Origin: an uncultured bacterium | GTDB taxonomy: Bacteria > Elusimicrobiota > Elusimicrobia > Elusimicrobiales > Elusimicrobiaceae | Assembly (NCBI GenBank): GCA_949291365.1 | Contig: CASEVJ010000010.1 | Location: 1 to 64,000, forward strand | Direction: 5' to 3' | DNA: 64,000 nt | Shown here: positions 42,501 through 50,992 of the stretch, in pieces | Numbering within the stretch: the stretch's first letter is position 1 | Layout: each line of letters starts with the position of its first letter | Notes under the pieces: model-generated | Seen by the model: the letters and a program-made list of their open reading frames with translations, nothing else | The model's database searches: none | Told to the model about the DNA's origin: nothing | Made by a program: the position numbers and the translations under genes

Positions 42501-45447
42501 GCTGATAGGCCCCGGAGCGGGCATCTATGCGCTGCCTATTCAAAATGAATGGCGCGGCGGCGTATATCTGCGCTGGTTTGGTGCCGGAGATTACCGCTTT
42601 TATACTGCGCAGACGTTCATTGACGTCCCGTTTGACAACAAAGAACTTTCGTTAACTGCGGCTATCCCCGCCGAGGTCAAACCCGGGCAAAAAGTGTCAT
42701 GGGAACTCTCGGCCAAAAATGCTTCCGGCGCGCCGGTGCAGGGGCAGGCCTCCGTGCGTATTTATGATAAATCGCTGGACTATTACGCGTCCTCTGCCCA
42801 AAGCGTCTTATCTTTAGACAAGCTCTATCCGTCCCCGGCTTTTGGGGCGCAATTGACAGACAGCGGGTTTAGCGTCTACTCCACCGCCTTATACCAACCG
42901 CCAGAAAAACCTCAAACGCGCGATCTCTCTGCTCCTATATTGCCGCAGCTGAATCTGCAGCCGCGTTTCTTTGCCTATAATGCCATGGCCCGCGGCGGCG
43001 GCCCCGCCATGCAAAAAGCCCTGTCGGCAGCCGCCCCGATGGCAAACAGCATGATAGCGCGCGACGCTGTGGCGGAAGAAGAATCCGCCGTAACCATGGC
43101 CACAGCAGGAGCCAGTGCTGACAGCGCTTCTGCGGCGGAAAGCGGAGCGTCCGCTTCCGAAGCGGCGGCCCCGCGCACCGACTTTTCCGAAACGGCTTAT
43201 TTCAACCCCATGCTGCCGCTGCAAAGCGGAAAAGGCAAGCTCTCTTTTACGCTGCCGCAAAGCTTGACCGAGTGGAACATCGTGGCTTTCGCCCTCACAA
43301 AAAATGCTGATTTCGGCTCCTACACCGCCCAAACAGTCACTCGAAAAGAGTTGATGGTGCGTCTGGCACTGCCACGCTTTTGGCGTGAAGGAGACAGCAG
43401 TACTTTGGTGGCCCAGGTGACCAATCTGACAGATAAAAAACGTTCCACCGAGGTCACGTTGGATATTTTGCTTAACAACCAAGACGCCGCGGCACAGCTG
43501 GGTATTGAAAAACGCACGCAAAGCGTCACTGTCCCGGCAGGCGGCACAGCGGAGGTATCCTGGCCAGTGACCTTGCCGAAAGGCGTAGGCATTTTTAGCA
43601 TAACGGCCACCGTGCGCTCCGGCCAAGAGGCAGACGCGGAAAACCGCCAAATCCCCCTCCTGCCCGCACAAGAACGCTTATCCGAAAGCACCACCGTGGC
43701 GCTGGAAAGCGGACGCGAAACGCTAAAGCTGGAGAACCTGCTTACACCGGACGCCAGCCGGCAGGTTTCCTCCGTTACGCTGCGCGTGGATCCGGGGTTA
43801 CTGCTTTCTGTATTTGAAGCCATGCCGCAATTGTTAAAACCGTATCACAATGACGCGTTGAGCATAGCCGACCGCTATGTACCGCTGGCCGTGGTCAACG
43901 GTTTTTACAAAACCTATCCCATGCTGCAAAACGCTGTGGAAGAATTGCCCAAACGTTCCACCCAAAAACCCGCGTGGGACAACCAAGACCCTTCCCGGCT
44001 GATGCTGGCAGAAGAAACCCCCTGGCTGCAAGAAGCCCGGGGCGGCGCAGAGCGGGAGGCGTTCCTGACGGATTTGTTCAATCCTTCCGCGGTGGCTAAA
44101 GCCCGCGCAACGGCTGAAAAAGAGCTGGCGAAATACCAAACCGCCGCGGGCGGATATACTTGGATGCCCGGCGGCCAGCCCAGTGAATACATTACCCTGC
44201 GCCTGCTGGCGGCATACGCAGAGGCCTTGCGCTACGGCGGGCAAATTCCGCAACAGGCGGCGCAAAAAGCGTTAAGCTGGCTGGGCCCGCGCATTGAAAA
44301 AAATCTGCAGGAAGCCGACGCTTCCGCCGCCACCGTATCGCAGGCATTATACGCCGCATATGTGTTTACCGCGTTCCCGCAGGACTGGAAAGAAATTAAA
44401 CAAACGCCCGTTCAAAACTGGCTGGATTATGCAGACCGCCATTCCCGCTACATGACGCCGCTGGGGCAAACGTATGCGGCGGCGGCCTATTCCCGCTTGG
44501 GCAAAGGCACCAAAGCGCAAAATTATTTGGACGTCGTACTGTCCCAGATGAAAACCGATCCTGTTACCGGCTCTTACTTTGCACCGGAGGCGCAAAGCTG
44601 GCTGTGGTACAACGACACGCTGGCCACCCAAACCGCTACGCTGCGCACCTTGTTGGAAATACGCCCGGAATCAGACAAAGCGGAAGGTTTGGTAAAATGG
44701 CTGCTCTTTAACCGCCAGGCCCAAGTGTGGGACAGCTCCGCCGCCACGGCAGATGCCGTATATGCGCTGCTGGACTACATGAAACGCAATGGCCTTTTGG
44801 ACGACCCTGCCGAATATACGCTCAACTGGGGCGACACCAAAAAGACCTTCCATTTTGAGCCCTTTGACTGGAGCGAACAGCTGGCATGGACAGAGCAGGC
44901 CCAAAATGTGGACAGCCGCTATTACAGCGCCACCGTTACCAAGCGCGGCGGCCTGACCGGGTTTGTTACGCTTGACGCGGTATACACCACCGCCAATGCC
45001 CAGCCCTCTGCCAAAGGAGTGCTGAATATCCAGCGCGACTACCTGCTGAAATATACCGAAGGCGGCCAGGAAAAAGTGCGTCCGCTGCAGCCCGCAGAAG
45101 CAGTGCCTGTAGGCAGTGAAGTGGAAGTACTCTTGACGCTGGAGGCCTCGTCCGCGTTTGACTTTGTCGTGCTGTCCGACCCCAAACCCGCCGGCTTTGA
45201 AAGTACTGACCTGTTAAGCGGCTGGAGCCGCGACGTCTTAAGCGTATACCGTGAAAACCGCGACGCCGCCACCAACTTCTTTTTAGACCGCGTGCCTGCC
45301 GGCACCTATACACTGCGCTATAGTTTGCGCCCCACCTTGAGCGGGGACTATCATGCCCTGCCCGCGCAGGTGCAGTCCATGTATGCGCCGCAATTTTCAG
45401 CGCATACGGGCTCTGCCCAGCTGAAGGTTTCCCCGTTGCAAGACTAA
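39508..45447 (+). CDS. Giant alpha-2-macroglobulin-like protein lacking the thioester
   Basis: A 1979-residue exported protein. After a signal peptide without a lipobox, residues about 20-110 look like TPR repeats. The MG2 block (TDRAIYRPGQKV) is near residue 600, a low-complexity Ala/Ser/Glu stretch near 1190-1225 may be the bait region, and the A2M domain (LPQSLTEWNIVAFAL) is near 1260. Where protease-trapping members have the thioester CxEQ, near residue 1440, this protein reads KPYHNDALSIADRY, so it cannot form the covalent trap. The alpha-helical toroid domain follows. A periplasmic or surface protease-inhibiting role is a family-based inference. GGGAGGAAG precedes ATG 39508. No pbpC is next to it. 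Confidence 0.88.
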   Translation: MKKIILLALCLLPTAVWAQNRQAADAAYENGDFAQAQQYYQQELKTAKGENLYEAQLRLIASQYMQGKYQTAAESAFTFELPKNPLWKARFLLYRAQTAQRVSEIYSPILPDAQEEDASFPQLSKSQWNEKIDQCYEQLWDLRTFLVNAPIEKETLILNLQDTDTKAIPTLFDFTVLRWKERLLASPVAVPLRAADVLTADYKSPSQAKNDAQKAVSLLADAADLGGKGRTNARIIWQAQRLTLPFEYPHLFSFEDKGKQTVQAAQLLQELAGYSQEKKSFLAKISQALLSSGAPYGKAYAALQAAYLLNQAEEYDQAVCVCDYAAEEINGGYYSQACAEFAQGIREPSLQVQPLASSQNLAEGKIAFTARNIDQVYARIYSASEADLRKWYKAEHTGTINSWRYLMTVPASQIPQILQRTPVGEAHSPVSYPKPHAFQKGELQLPALNKRGFYVALLSHEPNFDTAKSPVQALVLNNTELALFASSAIEGNPADYRTRANKTFTPNVFRIYALNLKTGEPVPGADITYYTDWKGQTENGQTNENGLLTLQRKIQINANKSNNYFILPKAVKDDSTAFMPSAIYFNYYPSSPFSLYAETDRAIYRPGQKVQLAVYGFEKTGRGLQTMEQGAPLQLIVRDANYDKVHEANLTLNTYGTAQDTFTLPDTGLLGYYTAEMTYKSSGKNIRTYANFRVDEYKRPEYQITLSDAAQLQYDKEATLQGSAHYYFGAPLEKAAVTYTVHRTYFRPPFWWWRSGSFPVGNEFIAEGKTTTDKNGNFEIKFTPLPGQDNGFPSVFTVHASVMDASGRVIETQHAYKASRNGAFFQVSFDKGFYDAQTPSPLAQIKLTDVNGQSTGGKFTAEIYELENKLAPADNLSADMPAFGKTDLETLYAQNKELRRVSKQSFSLKKDEDAALRIDALPEGIYKLKLQGKNADNVELVFLVADKQSHLQLPAVAIAQQNSYYPGTQAKVLIGAQALTGAKRIEVYNDGNFLATRELIGPGAGIYALPIQNEWRGGVYLRWFGAGDYRFYTAQTFIDVPFDNKELSLTAAIPAEVKPGQKVSWELSAKNASGAPVQGQASVRIYDKSLDYYASSAQSVLSLDKLYPSPAFGAQLTDSGFSVYSTALYQPPEKPQTRDLSAPILPQLNLQPRFFAYNAMARGGGPAMQKALSAAAPMANSMIARDAVAEEESAVTMATAGASADSASAAESGASASEAAAPRTDFSETAYFNPMLPLQSGKGKLSFTLPQSLTEWNIVAFALTKNADFGSYTAQTVTRKELMVRLALPRFWREGDSSTLVAQVTNLTDKKRSTEVTLDILLNNQDAAAQLGIEKRTQSVTVPAGGTAEVSWPVTLPKGVGIFSITATVRSGQEADAENRQIPLLPAQERLSESTTVALESGRETLKLENLLTPDASRQVSSVTLRVDPGLLLSVFEAMPQLLKPYHNDALSIADRYVPLAVVNGFYKTYPMLQNAVEELPKRSTQKPAWDNQDPSRLMLAEETPWLQEARGGAEREAFLTDLFNPSAVAKARATAEKELAKYQTAAGGYTWMPGGQPSEYITLRLLAAYAEALRYGGQIPQQAAQKALSWLGPRIEKNLQEADASAATVSQALYAAYVFTAFPQDWKEIKQTPVQNWLDYADRHSRYMTPLGQTYAAAAYSRLGKGTKAQNYLDVVLSQMKTDPVTGSYFAPEAQSWLWYNDTLATQTATLRTLLEIRPESDKAEGLVKWLLFNRQAQVWDSSAATADAVYALLDYMKRNGLLDDPAEYTLNWGDTKKTFHFEPFDWSEQLAWTEQAQNVDSRYYSATVTKRGGLTGFVTLDAVYTTANAQPSAKGVLNIQRDYLLKYTEGGQEKVRPLQPAEAVPVGSEVEVLLTLEASSAFDFVVLSDPKPAGFESTDLLSGWSRDVLSVYRENRDAATNFFLDRVPAGTYTLRYSLRPTLSGDYHALPAQVQSMYAPQFSAHTGSAQLKVSPLQD

Positions 45448-45471
45448 CGCCGGCGCAGCACCCGCAAATTC

Positions 45472-45501
45472 AAAATCCCCGGCCCAAAGGCCGGGGATTT
45501 T
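45472..45501. terminator. Bidirectional terminator between macroglobulin and MATE genes
   Basis: AAAATCCCCGGCC pairs with GGCCGGGGATTTT around a 4-nt loop, with A and T tails on both sides. Confidence 0.9.
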
Positions 45502-45551
45502 AGTTATATTTCCGACAACAAAAAAATCCGTGCAACTTTTATACGGGCAAA

Positions 45552-46952
45552 TTAGGAAGCGGTCACCCGAATATGCTTCCATTTCCCCAGCCAAAAACGC
45601 CACACCATAAATACCGCCGTCAGCGCGGCGTAAAACGTCAGCCAGCTCCACACCGCAAACACGCTGCCGTGCCATTTATACACAATCAGCCAGGTTCCTG
45701 GAATAAGTAAAAACCAAGCGCAGAAAATCATCACAAACATATAGAATTTGGTGTCGCCCGCGCCGCGGATTGCTTCACCAAAGATTAAATAGGTCGCATC
45801 AAAAATGACAAAACAGCTCACCAGCTTCATCAGCGGATAGGTTTTCTGAGCAATCAGCTCCGCGTCCGGAGAAGAAGCCGGAATAAATAACCCTACAAAA
45901 AACGGCGCCAGGAAAAAGAAGCTCAATCCCACGGCCCCCGCATAGCTATACCCTATTTTACAGGCGTTTTTAACCACTTGCACCGTCAAATCAGGCCTAT
46001 TGAGCCCCTGATATTTGCTCACCAAAATCTGTATGCCAATCCCCAACCCCAAAATGACCGTGAACACCACCGGCTGCAATGACATCACCACATTGCTGGC
46101 CTGCAAGGACAGCACGTCAATATTGCCCACCATAAACGTAAAGAGAGTAAAAGACATCACATCCATCAAAAACCCAAACCCGTTGGGCACGCCAAAGCGC
46201 AGCAAACGCGAAAATACCGGCTTGTAAAACCCTGCCAAGCGCGCTACCTTAAAGCGTTTGCGCACACGGCCGGCAAATATCAGCCCGGTAAATACCAGCG
46301 TCATGGACGCCGCCCCCAGCACCGTAGACCAGGCCGCTCCTGCTATCCCCATTTCCGGAAAGCCCAGCTTGCCAAAAATCATGATGTAATTTAAAAAGAT
46401 ATTGATAATATTGCCGCCCAAAGACACATACATAGGCACTTTGGTCTTGCCACGCCCGCTGAAAAAGCTGGCCAGCGCATTGTTAATGACGGCAAATCCG
46501 CCAAATAAATTTAAAATGCCGAAATATTTCAGTTCCAGCGGAGTTACCGAAGCGCCATGGTCAAAGAGCCGTATAATCCAATTCCCCAGCGGCGTAAGCG
46601 AAGCCAATACGCAGGCAGACAACAGCGCCAGCAAGATACCCTGCCACAAAGAAATGGTAACAGAAGCGTATTTTTTCTGTGCGTAATACTGCGAAATAAA
46701 CACGCTGGTATAGCTGGCCAGCCCCATAAACAAAGAGCCAAACGTCATGGCCAGCACCCCCGCCGGCACACAGGCCGCCAGCGCGTCGTGGCTGTACCAC
46801 GCCAAAAACATACGGTCTGCAAACTGCATGACCACCTGGGAGGCCATTGTCACAATCAACGGATAAGACAACAGCCACAGCTCTGACAAAGACGCCTCTT
46901 TAATTTTCTTTTTTACCGCCGCTTCTTTTACTGCCACTTCTTGTACCTCCAT
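45552..46952 (-). CDS. MATE family efflux transporter
   Basis: A 466-residue membrane protein with twelve predicted helices, in two related halves, of the MATE family that exports cationic compounds using sodium or proton gradients. Helix-loop segments such as IVTMASQVVMQFADRMF and GFGFLMDVMSFTLFTFM are typical. The start is uncertain: ATG 46952 has no good site, while a GTG at 46937 lies eight bases after GGAGG. The N-terminus is Glu/Lys/Val-rich in either case. It follows the cold-shock gene but behind a terminator. Confidence 0.9.
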   Translation of the reverse strand: MEVQEVAVKEAAVKKKIKEASLSELWLLSYPLIVTMASQVVMQFADRMFLAWYSHDALAACVPAGVLAMTFGSLFMGLASYTSVFISQYYAQKKYASVTISLWQGILLALLSACVLASLTPLGNWIIRLFDHGASVTPLELKYFGILNLFGGFAVINNALASFFSGRGKTKVPMYVSLGGNIINIFLNYIMIFGKLGFPEMGIAGAAWSTVLGAASMTLVFTGLIFAGRVRKRFKVARLAGFYKPVFSRLLRFGVPNGFGFLMDVMSFTLFTFMVGNIDVLSLQASNVVMSLQPVVFTVILGLGIGIQILVSKYQGLNRPDLTVQVVKNACKIGYSYAGAVGLSFFFLAPFFVGLFIPASSPDAELIAQKTYPLMKLVSCFVIFDATYLIFGEAIRGAGDTKFYMFVMIFCAWFLLIPGTWLIVYKWHGSVFAVWSWLTFYAALTAVFMVWRFWLGKWKHIRVTAS

Positions 46953-46957
46953 ACACT

Positions 46958-46987
46958 AAAAAACCCACGCCCTGAAGCGCGGGTTTT
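46958..46987 (-). terminator. Terminator of the cold-shock gene
   Basis: AAAACCCACGC pairs with GCGCGGGTTTT with one mismatch, and A residues give a T tail on the minus strand. It sits between the cold-shock and MATE genes. Confidence 0.85.
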
Positions 46988-47010
46988 GAAAAGTCTAAAA
47001 AAATAAAAAT

Positions 47011-47214
47011 TTATTTTTTAACGACTTTCACGGCTTTCGGGCCTTTTTCGGATTCAACGATTTCGAATTCCACTTCCTGGCCTTCAGCTAAGGTTTTGAA
47101 ACCATCGCCCTGGATTTCCTGGTAGTGCACAAAGAGATCTTTAGAACCGTCTTCGGGGGTAATGAAACCATAACCTTTCTGGTCGTTAAACCACTTCACT
47201 TTTCCGTTTGCCAT
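47011..47214 (-). CDS. Cold-shock domain protein
   Basis: A 67-residue single-domain nucleic acid chaperone of the CspA family. RNP1 is [11 protein letters not shown] and RNP2 is DLFVHYQEI; both are complete. AAGGAAG precedes the ATG. The nearest -10 (TATAAT, 47239-47244) implies a leader of only about 18 nt, far shorter than the regulatory leaders of enteric cspA genes, so cold-responsive control by the leader is unlikely. Confidence 0.95.
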   Translation of the reverse strand: MANGKVKWFNDQKGYGFITPEDGSKDLFVHYQEIQGDGFKTLAEGQEVEFEIVESEKGPKAVKVVKK

Positions 47215-47238
47215 TTTACTTTTTACTTCCTTATATTA

Positions 47239-47244
47239 ATTATA
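47239..47244 (-). promoter_or_regulatory. -10 hexamer of the cold-shock gene
   Basis: TATAAT on the minus strand, about 25 nt before the start codon and upstream of the ribosome-binding site. Confidence 0.5.
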
Positions 47245-47348
47245 TAAGATACCTAAACTTAATAGGTATCTATATGTATTATAGCAAAACTTTTTTAAAA
47301 TCACACATTTTTACATCATATTTTATTTTTTGGAAACGGCTTTTGCGC

Positions 47349-47354
47349 TATAAT
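47349..47354 (+). promoter_or_regulatory. -10 hexamer, leaderless start of formiminotransferase gene
   Basis: TATAAT, then AAATTT, then the ATG at 47361. There is no ribosome-binding site. Confidence 0.6.
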
Positions 47355-47360
47355 AAATTT

Positions 47361-48323
47361 ATGCAATTGATAGAATCCGTGCCCAATGTGTCCGAAGGGC
47401 AAAACACCGCTGTGCTAAACGCGCTGGCAGAATGTCTGCGCGCCGCCCCCGGCGTGCGCCTGCTGGGACTGGACGCCAACCCCTCTGCCAACCGCACCGT
47501 ATTTACACTTTTGGGCCAGCCGGAAAATGTGACCCAGGCCCTGTTTGATTTTATTGCTTTGTCCGGCCGGCTGATTGACATGCGCAAACAGCGCGGCGCG
47601 CACCCGCGGCTAGGAGCGGTGGACGTGTGCCCGCTGGTACCGCTTAAAAACATCACACTGGCGCAAACTGCCGTGTTGGCGCGCCAATTAGCCGCGCGCA
47701 TAGGGCAAGAGCTGGGCATTCCCGTCTATCTCTATGAAGCCGCAGCCAGTGCGCCGCCGCGGCAAAACCTGGCCTTTATTCGCCGGGGAGAATATGAAAA
47801 TTTGGCTCAAAAACTACAAGCTCTGCCGCCGGATTTTGGGCCGAATTCTCTTACCCCGCGCGCGGTACAAACGGGGGCGTGTGTAATTGGGGCGCGAAAT
47901 ATTTTAATTGCGTTTAATGTCAATTTAAACACCCAAGACCCTGCCCCCGCCAAAATAATTGCCGCCAAAATACGCCAAAGCGGCGGCGGCATGCCCGGCG
48001 TAAAAGCCATTGGGTGGTATATGCAAAATTTCTGCCGTGCACAAGTGTCCTGCAATATTACGGACTTTCACTCCGCGCCCCTGCACGCCGTTTATCAGGC
48101 CTGCCAACAGGAAGCCGCCGCACTGGGATATAAAGCCACCGGCTGTGAACTGGTAGGGCTGGCCCCGCTTGAGGCCTTGCTGGACGCCGGGCGCCACTAC
48201 TCCCCCCACCAAACAGACGAAACTCTTCTGGTGCAGAGTGCCGTGAAAGGACTACATCTAAACGAGGTAAAAGCTTTTGTAGCCCAAGAACAAATTTTGG
48301 AATGGAAAGCAGGACTTGTTTAA
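47361..48323 (+). CDS. Glutamate formimidoyltransferase
   Basis: A 320-residue enzyme moving the formimino group from N-formimino-glutamate to tetrahydrofolate, the last steps of histidine breakdown. The start ESVPNVSEGQN and the active-site region GAHPRLGAVDVCPLVPL are diagnostic; only the transferase is present, without a cyclodeaminase domain. The leaderless start at 47361 is chosen over the upstream frame, whose first 51 residues are Phe/Tyr-rich and intergenic. It links amino-acid use to the folate pool made by the cluster at 7 kb. Confidence 0.9.
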   Translation: MQLIESVPNVSEGQNTAVLNALAECLRAAPGVRLLGLDANPSANRTVFTLLGQPENVTQALFDFIALSGRLIDMRKQRGAHPRLGAVDVCPLVPLKNITLAQTAVLARQLAARIGQELGIPVYLYEAAASAPPRQNLAFIRRGEYENLAQKLQALPPDFGPNSLTPRAVQTGACVIGARNILIAFNVNLNTQDPAPAKIIAAKIRQSGGGMPGVKAIGWYMQNFCRAQVSCNITDFHSAPLHAVYQACQQEAAALGYKATGCELVGLAPLEALLDAGRHYSPHQTDETLLVQSAVKGLHLNEVKAFVAQEQILEWKAGLV

Positions 48324-48429
48324 TCTATACCTCTGCAGAGCCAAGGCCACTTTTTGGTATGTAATACACGCGTCTTGGTAGTTGCGAAATATCCTATCAG
48401 AAACTTTTTGTTGCCAAACAGTCCATGTT

Positions 48430-48465
48430 AACCCGCTTTGCCGATGTGGGCGTAAAAGGCGGGTT
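48430..48465. terminator. Possible hairpin between convergent genes
   Basis: AACCCGC (48430-48436) can pair with GCGGGTT (48459-48465), just touching the rsmA stop codon. The loop is long and no T tail is clear. Confidence 0.3.
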
Positions 48466-49229
48466 TACGGATAGAGAAAGGTCTGCAGCTGTAAAAATTT
48501 ATCTAGCGTAATTTGTTCCGCGCGGACGGTGGGTATTATATCTGCCTGGCGCAGTGCGCTGTCCGTTTTTTCTTTGTCATAGCCGGATAAAATAAGCGAG
48601 TTATACAGCGTCTTTCTTTTATGGGCAAATGCGGCCTTCACCAGCCGTGCAAACGAAGCATATTGCGGCGGGGGAAGCGGATTTTCTTTGCGCTTAAACG
48701 TCAGCACCACGCTCTGCACTTTAGGAGGCGGGTTAAAACACGCCTTGCCTACGCGCAATAACAGCCGCGGCTGGGCACGCAGCTGGGTCAAAATGCTTAA
48801 CGGGCCGTACCCTTCGGCTCCTGGCTGGGCCAAAATACGCTGGCCCTGCTCCTTTTGAAACATAAATACTGCCCCGTCAAAATAAGGCCAGGAAAGCACT
48901 TTATCCAAAATATCCGCTGCGTCAATATAGGGCAAATTGCTGACAAAAAAAGTGGGCTCCTGCGGCAGTGTACCTAGGTCAAAACGCAAAAAATCTGCCA
49001 ACATTACTTTGCCCTGCAACGCAGGAAAATGCCCCAGCAGGAAATCCCGCATTTGCGGGTCTATTTCCACAGCGGCAAAAGAAACAACGTTTTTTTCCAG
49101 CAGTTTCTGCGTCAGGGCCCCGCGTCCGGGGCCTATCTCCACCACGTTTTGCGCCGCGGCGGGTATGGAGGCCACAATGGCGTCTATGATACGTTCATTG
49201 ACTAGAAAATGCTGTCCGTATTTTCTCAT
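48465..49229 (-). CDS. rsmA: 16S rRNA A1518/A1519 dimethyltransferase
   Basis: A 254-residue KsgA/RsmA enzyme dimethylating two adenines near the 3' end of 16S rRNA, a late step in small-subunit assembly. The start YGQHFLVNE, the SAM site EIGPGRGALTQKL and the catalytic FVSNLPY are standard. It overlaps the upstream TPR gene by four bases (ATGA), so it depends on that gene's promoter. Confidence 0.95.
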   Translation of the reverse strand: MRKYGQHFLVNERIIDAIVASIPAAAQNVVEIGPGRGALTQKLLEKNVVSFAAVEIDPQMRDFLLGHFPALQGKVMLADFLRFDLGTLPQEPTFFVSNLPYIDAADILDKVLSWPYFDGAVFMFQKEQGQRILAQPGAEGYGPLSILTQLRAQPRLLLRVGKACFNPPPKVQSVVLTFKRKENPLPPPQYASFARLVKAAFAHKRKTLYNSLILSGYDKEKTDSALRQADIIPTVRAEQITLDKFLQLQTFLYP

Positions 49230-50908
49230 TCCTGCTCCAGCACGCCGATATTGCGCTTGGCGGTTTTGTTGCCGGGGTCTTTGGCCAGGGCCTCTTTGTA
49301 ATAGGACACGGCCGCAGCGTCATCATCTGCCATGACCGAAGCCGTTCCCAACCCCAACAGCGGAAGCGGGTCGGAAGGGGCTTTGTCGCGCGCCCGTTCA
49401 AAACTTTGCGCCGCCGCCGAAGCATTGCCCGCCAGCAAACCCGCTAACCCCTGCAAAGATAGATACAAAGGCGTAGGCGTTTGGGCCACCTGCTCATCTA
49501 AATCCATGCCAATTTCATCTACATAACGCACCCAGGTTTTGCCCATCACCCACAGCCCCATATCATTACCCACAATGCGCGGGTCGTAGACGGCTTTGGG
49601 CGGGGCGGTACGGTTCTGCGTCAAGGCGGAAGGAGAAGCATAATCCATCGTGCGCCCCTGCAAGGTCATATTAACATCATATTTATCTGCCCCGATGTTC
49701 ACGGCGCGTTCCAATTCAGCCACCAGCTCTTCCACCTGGGCCTCCCGCTCCTGAACAGAAGAAGCGTTTAATACAAAACTGCGCTTAAAAGACATGGGAG
49801 AGGCCGCCTCTGCCCCCGCCGTCAACGGCGAAGGCGCCCGCAGGGAGGCGTAGGCCTCGGCAAAGCGGCTGTCGGATTCGCTTGGCGGCTGGGGCTGGGA
49901 AAGCGGATTAAAATCCAACGACACTTCCACATTCACATCTTTGGAAGCGGGCACTTTAAGCAAATTGTCTTTAAATTTTTCAATCTGTTTACGAAACGTT
50001 TCCCCGCCCCGTCCGCTGGCGCGGTACACGGCGTTTAAGGCCAACCCGTCGGCCTTAAACTGCACAATAGAAAATGCTTCTTCCAACACTTCCCGCGCTT
50101 TATTTTGTTCTCCCATACGCATCAGCAAATACGCATAGCGCAGGCGGGCCACATAGTCGCCGGGTTTGGTTTTGACGGCTTTTTTATAATACTTCAGCGC
50201 GTCTTTATAGTTTTCCCGCTTTTCATACAAGGCCGCCAGCGCCAGCTGGGCGTCCTCGTACTGATAGAAAAATTTGAGGGCTTTTTTATACGCTTCTTCG
50301 GCCTGGTCGTCACGGCCCATAAAATCATACAGCGTGCCCAGCTGGTAGTGGTAAAGAGGTTCCCGCGGGGCCAGTTCCACGGCACGGCGGTATTCGTCCA
50401 GCGCTTTGTCAAACTTTTTTTGGGCCGCATAGGTGGAGCCCAAATTCATGTGGGTATCGGCCTTATTGGGGTCTAAACGGCTGGCGGTTTCAAAATTCTC
50501 CTGTGCCTGGGCAATATCGCCTTTCCACCCCCAGGCAATGCCTAAAAGCTGGTAGCCCATAGCATTGCGCGGGTCTAAACGCAGGGCCTCGCGGTATTCG
50601 CTCATAGCATCGTCCACCTTGCCGCTCCAGTACAAAGAAGCCCCATACAAAAGGTGCGGCAGCGGGTCTTGGGCATTTTTAATGATGGCTTTGGCAAAGG
50701 AATTGGACGCGTCTTTATAGCGCGCCATAGACATTTCCCCCATTCCCCGGCGCATATCGGAAATGGACTGATCCAGCATGATTCTATCCCATACGGTTTG
50801 GGAATAATCTGTTTTTACTTCTTCCTTGCCAAATGAAAACGGGAAAAAGGCCCTTGCTCCCGGCGCGGCCCATAAGACAATAAATAAAAACAAAACCGTC
50901 TTTCTCAT
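49226..50908 (-). CDS. Exported TPR-repeat protein
   Basis: A 560-residue protein with a signal peptide (FLFIVLWAAPGARA) followed by about seven TPR repeats (for example PHLLYGASLYWSGKVDDAM, ADTHMNLGSTYAAQKKFDKAL) over residues 60-300. A middle part includes FNPLSQPQP and FKRSFVLNASSVQER, and a C-terminal TPR (SAAAQSFERARDKAP, AAVSYYKEALAKDPGN) closes it. TPR proteins build multi-protein assemblies; the partners are unknown. ATG 50908 has TACAAT seven bases upstream and no ribosome-binding site. Confidence 0.85.
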   Translation of the reverse strand: MRKTVLFLFIVLWAAPGARAFFPFSFGKEEVKTDYSQTVWDRIMLDQSISDMRRGMGEMSMARYKDASNSFAKAIIKNAQDPLPHLLYGASLYWSGKVDDAMSEYREALRLDPRNAMGYQLLGIAWGWKGDIAQAQENFETASRLDPNKADTHMNLGSTYAAQKKFDKALDEYRRAVELAPREPLYHYQLGTLYDFMGRDDQAEEAYKKALKFFYQYEDAQLALAALYEKRENYKDALKYYKKAVKTKPGDYVARLRYAYLLMRMGEQNKAREVLEEAFSIVQFKADGLALNAVYRASGRGGETFRKQIEKFKDNLLKVPASKDVNVEVSLDFNPLSQPQPPSESDSRFAEAYASLRAPSPLTAGAEAASPMSFKRSFVLNASSVQEREAQVEELVAELERAVNIGADKYDVNMTLQGRTMDYASPSALTQNRTAPPKAVYDPRIVGNDMGLWVMGKTWVRYVDEIGMDLDEQVAQTPTPLYLSLQGLAGLLAGNASAAAQSFERARDKAPSDPLPLLGLGTASVMADDDAAAVSYYKEALAKDPGNKTAKRNIGVLEQE

Positions 50909-50915
50909 ATAGTTT

Positions 50916-50924
50916 ATTGTAGCA
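50916..50924 (-). promoter_or_regulatory. Extended -10, leaderless start of the TPR gene
   Basis: TGCTACAAT, then AAACTAT, then ATG on the minus strand. Confidence 0.55.
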
Positions 50925-50942
50925 ATTCTGCCCAATTCCCCC

Positions 50943-50975
50943 AAAAAATCCCGCGTCTTGGTTAAGACGCGGGAT
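50943..50975 (-). terminator. Terminator after the PPC-domain gene
   Basis: ATCCCGCGTCTT pairs with AAGACGCGGGAT around a 4-nt loop, with a T run on the minus strand. Confidence 0.9.
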
Positions 50976-50992
50976 ACACCGTTAATAAGCCC

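Noticed and set aside
45552-46952. Cold-shock and MATE genes as one operon
   Set aside because: A clear terminator (46958-46987) lies between them, although partial read-through is possible.
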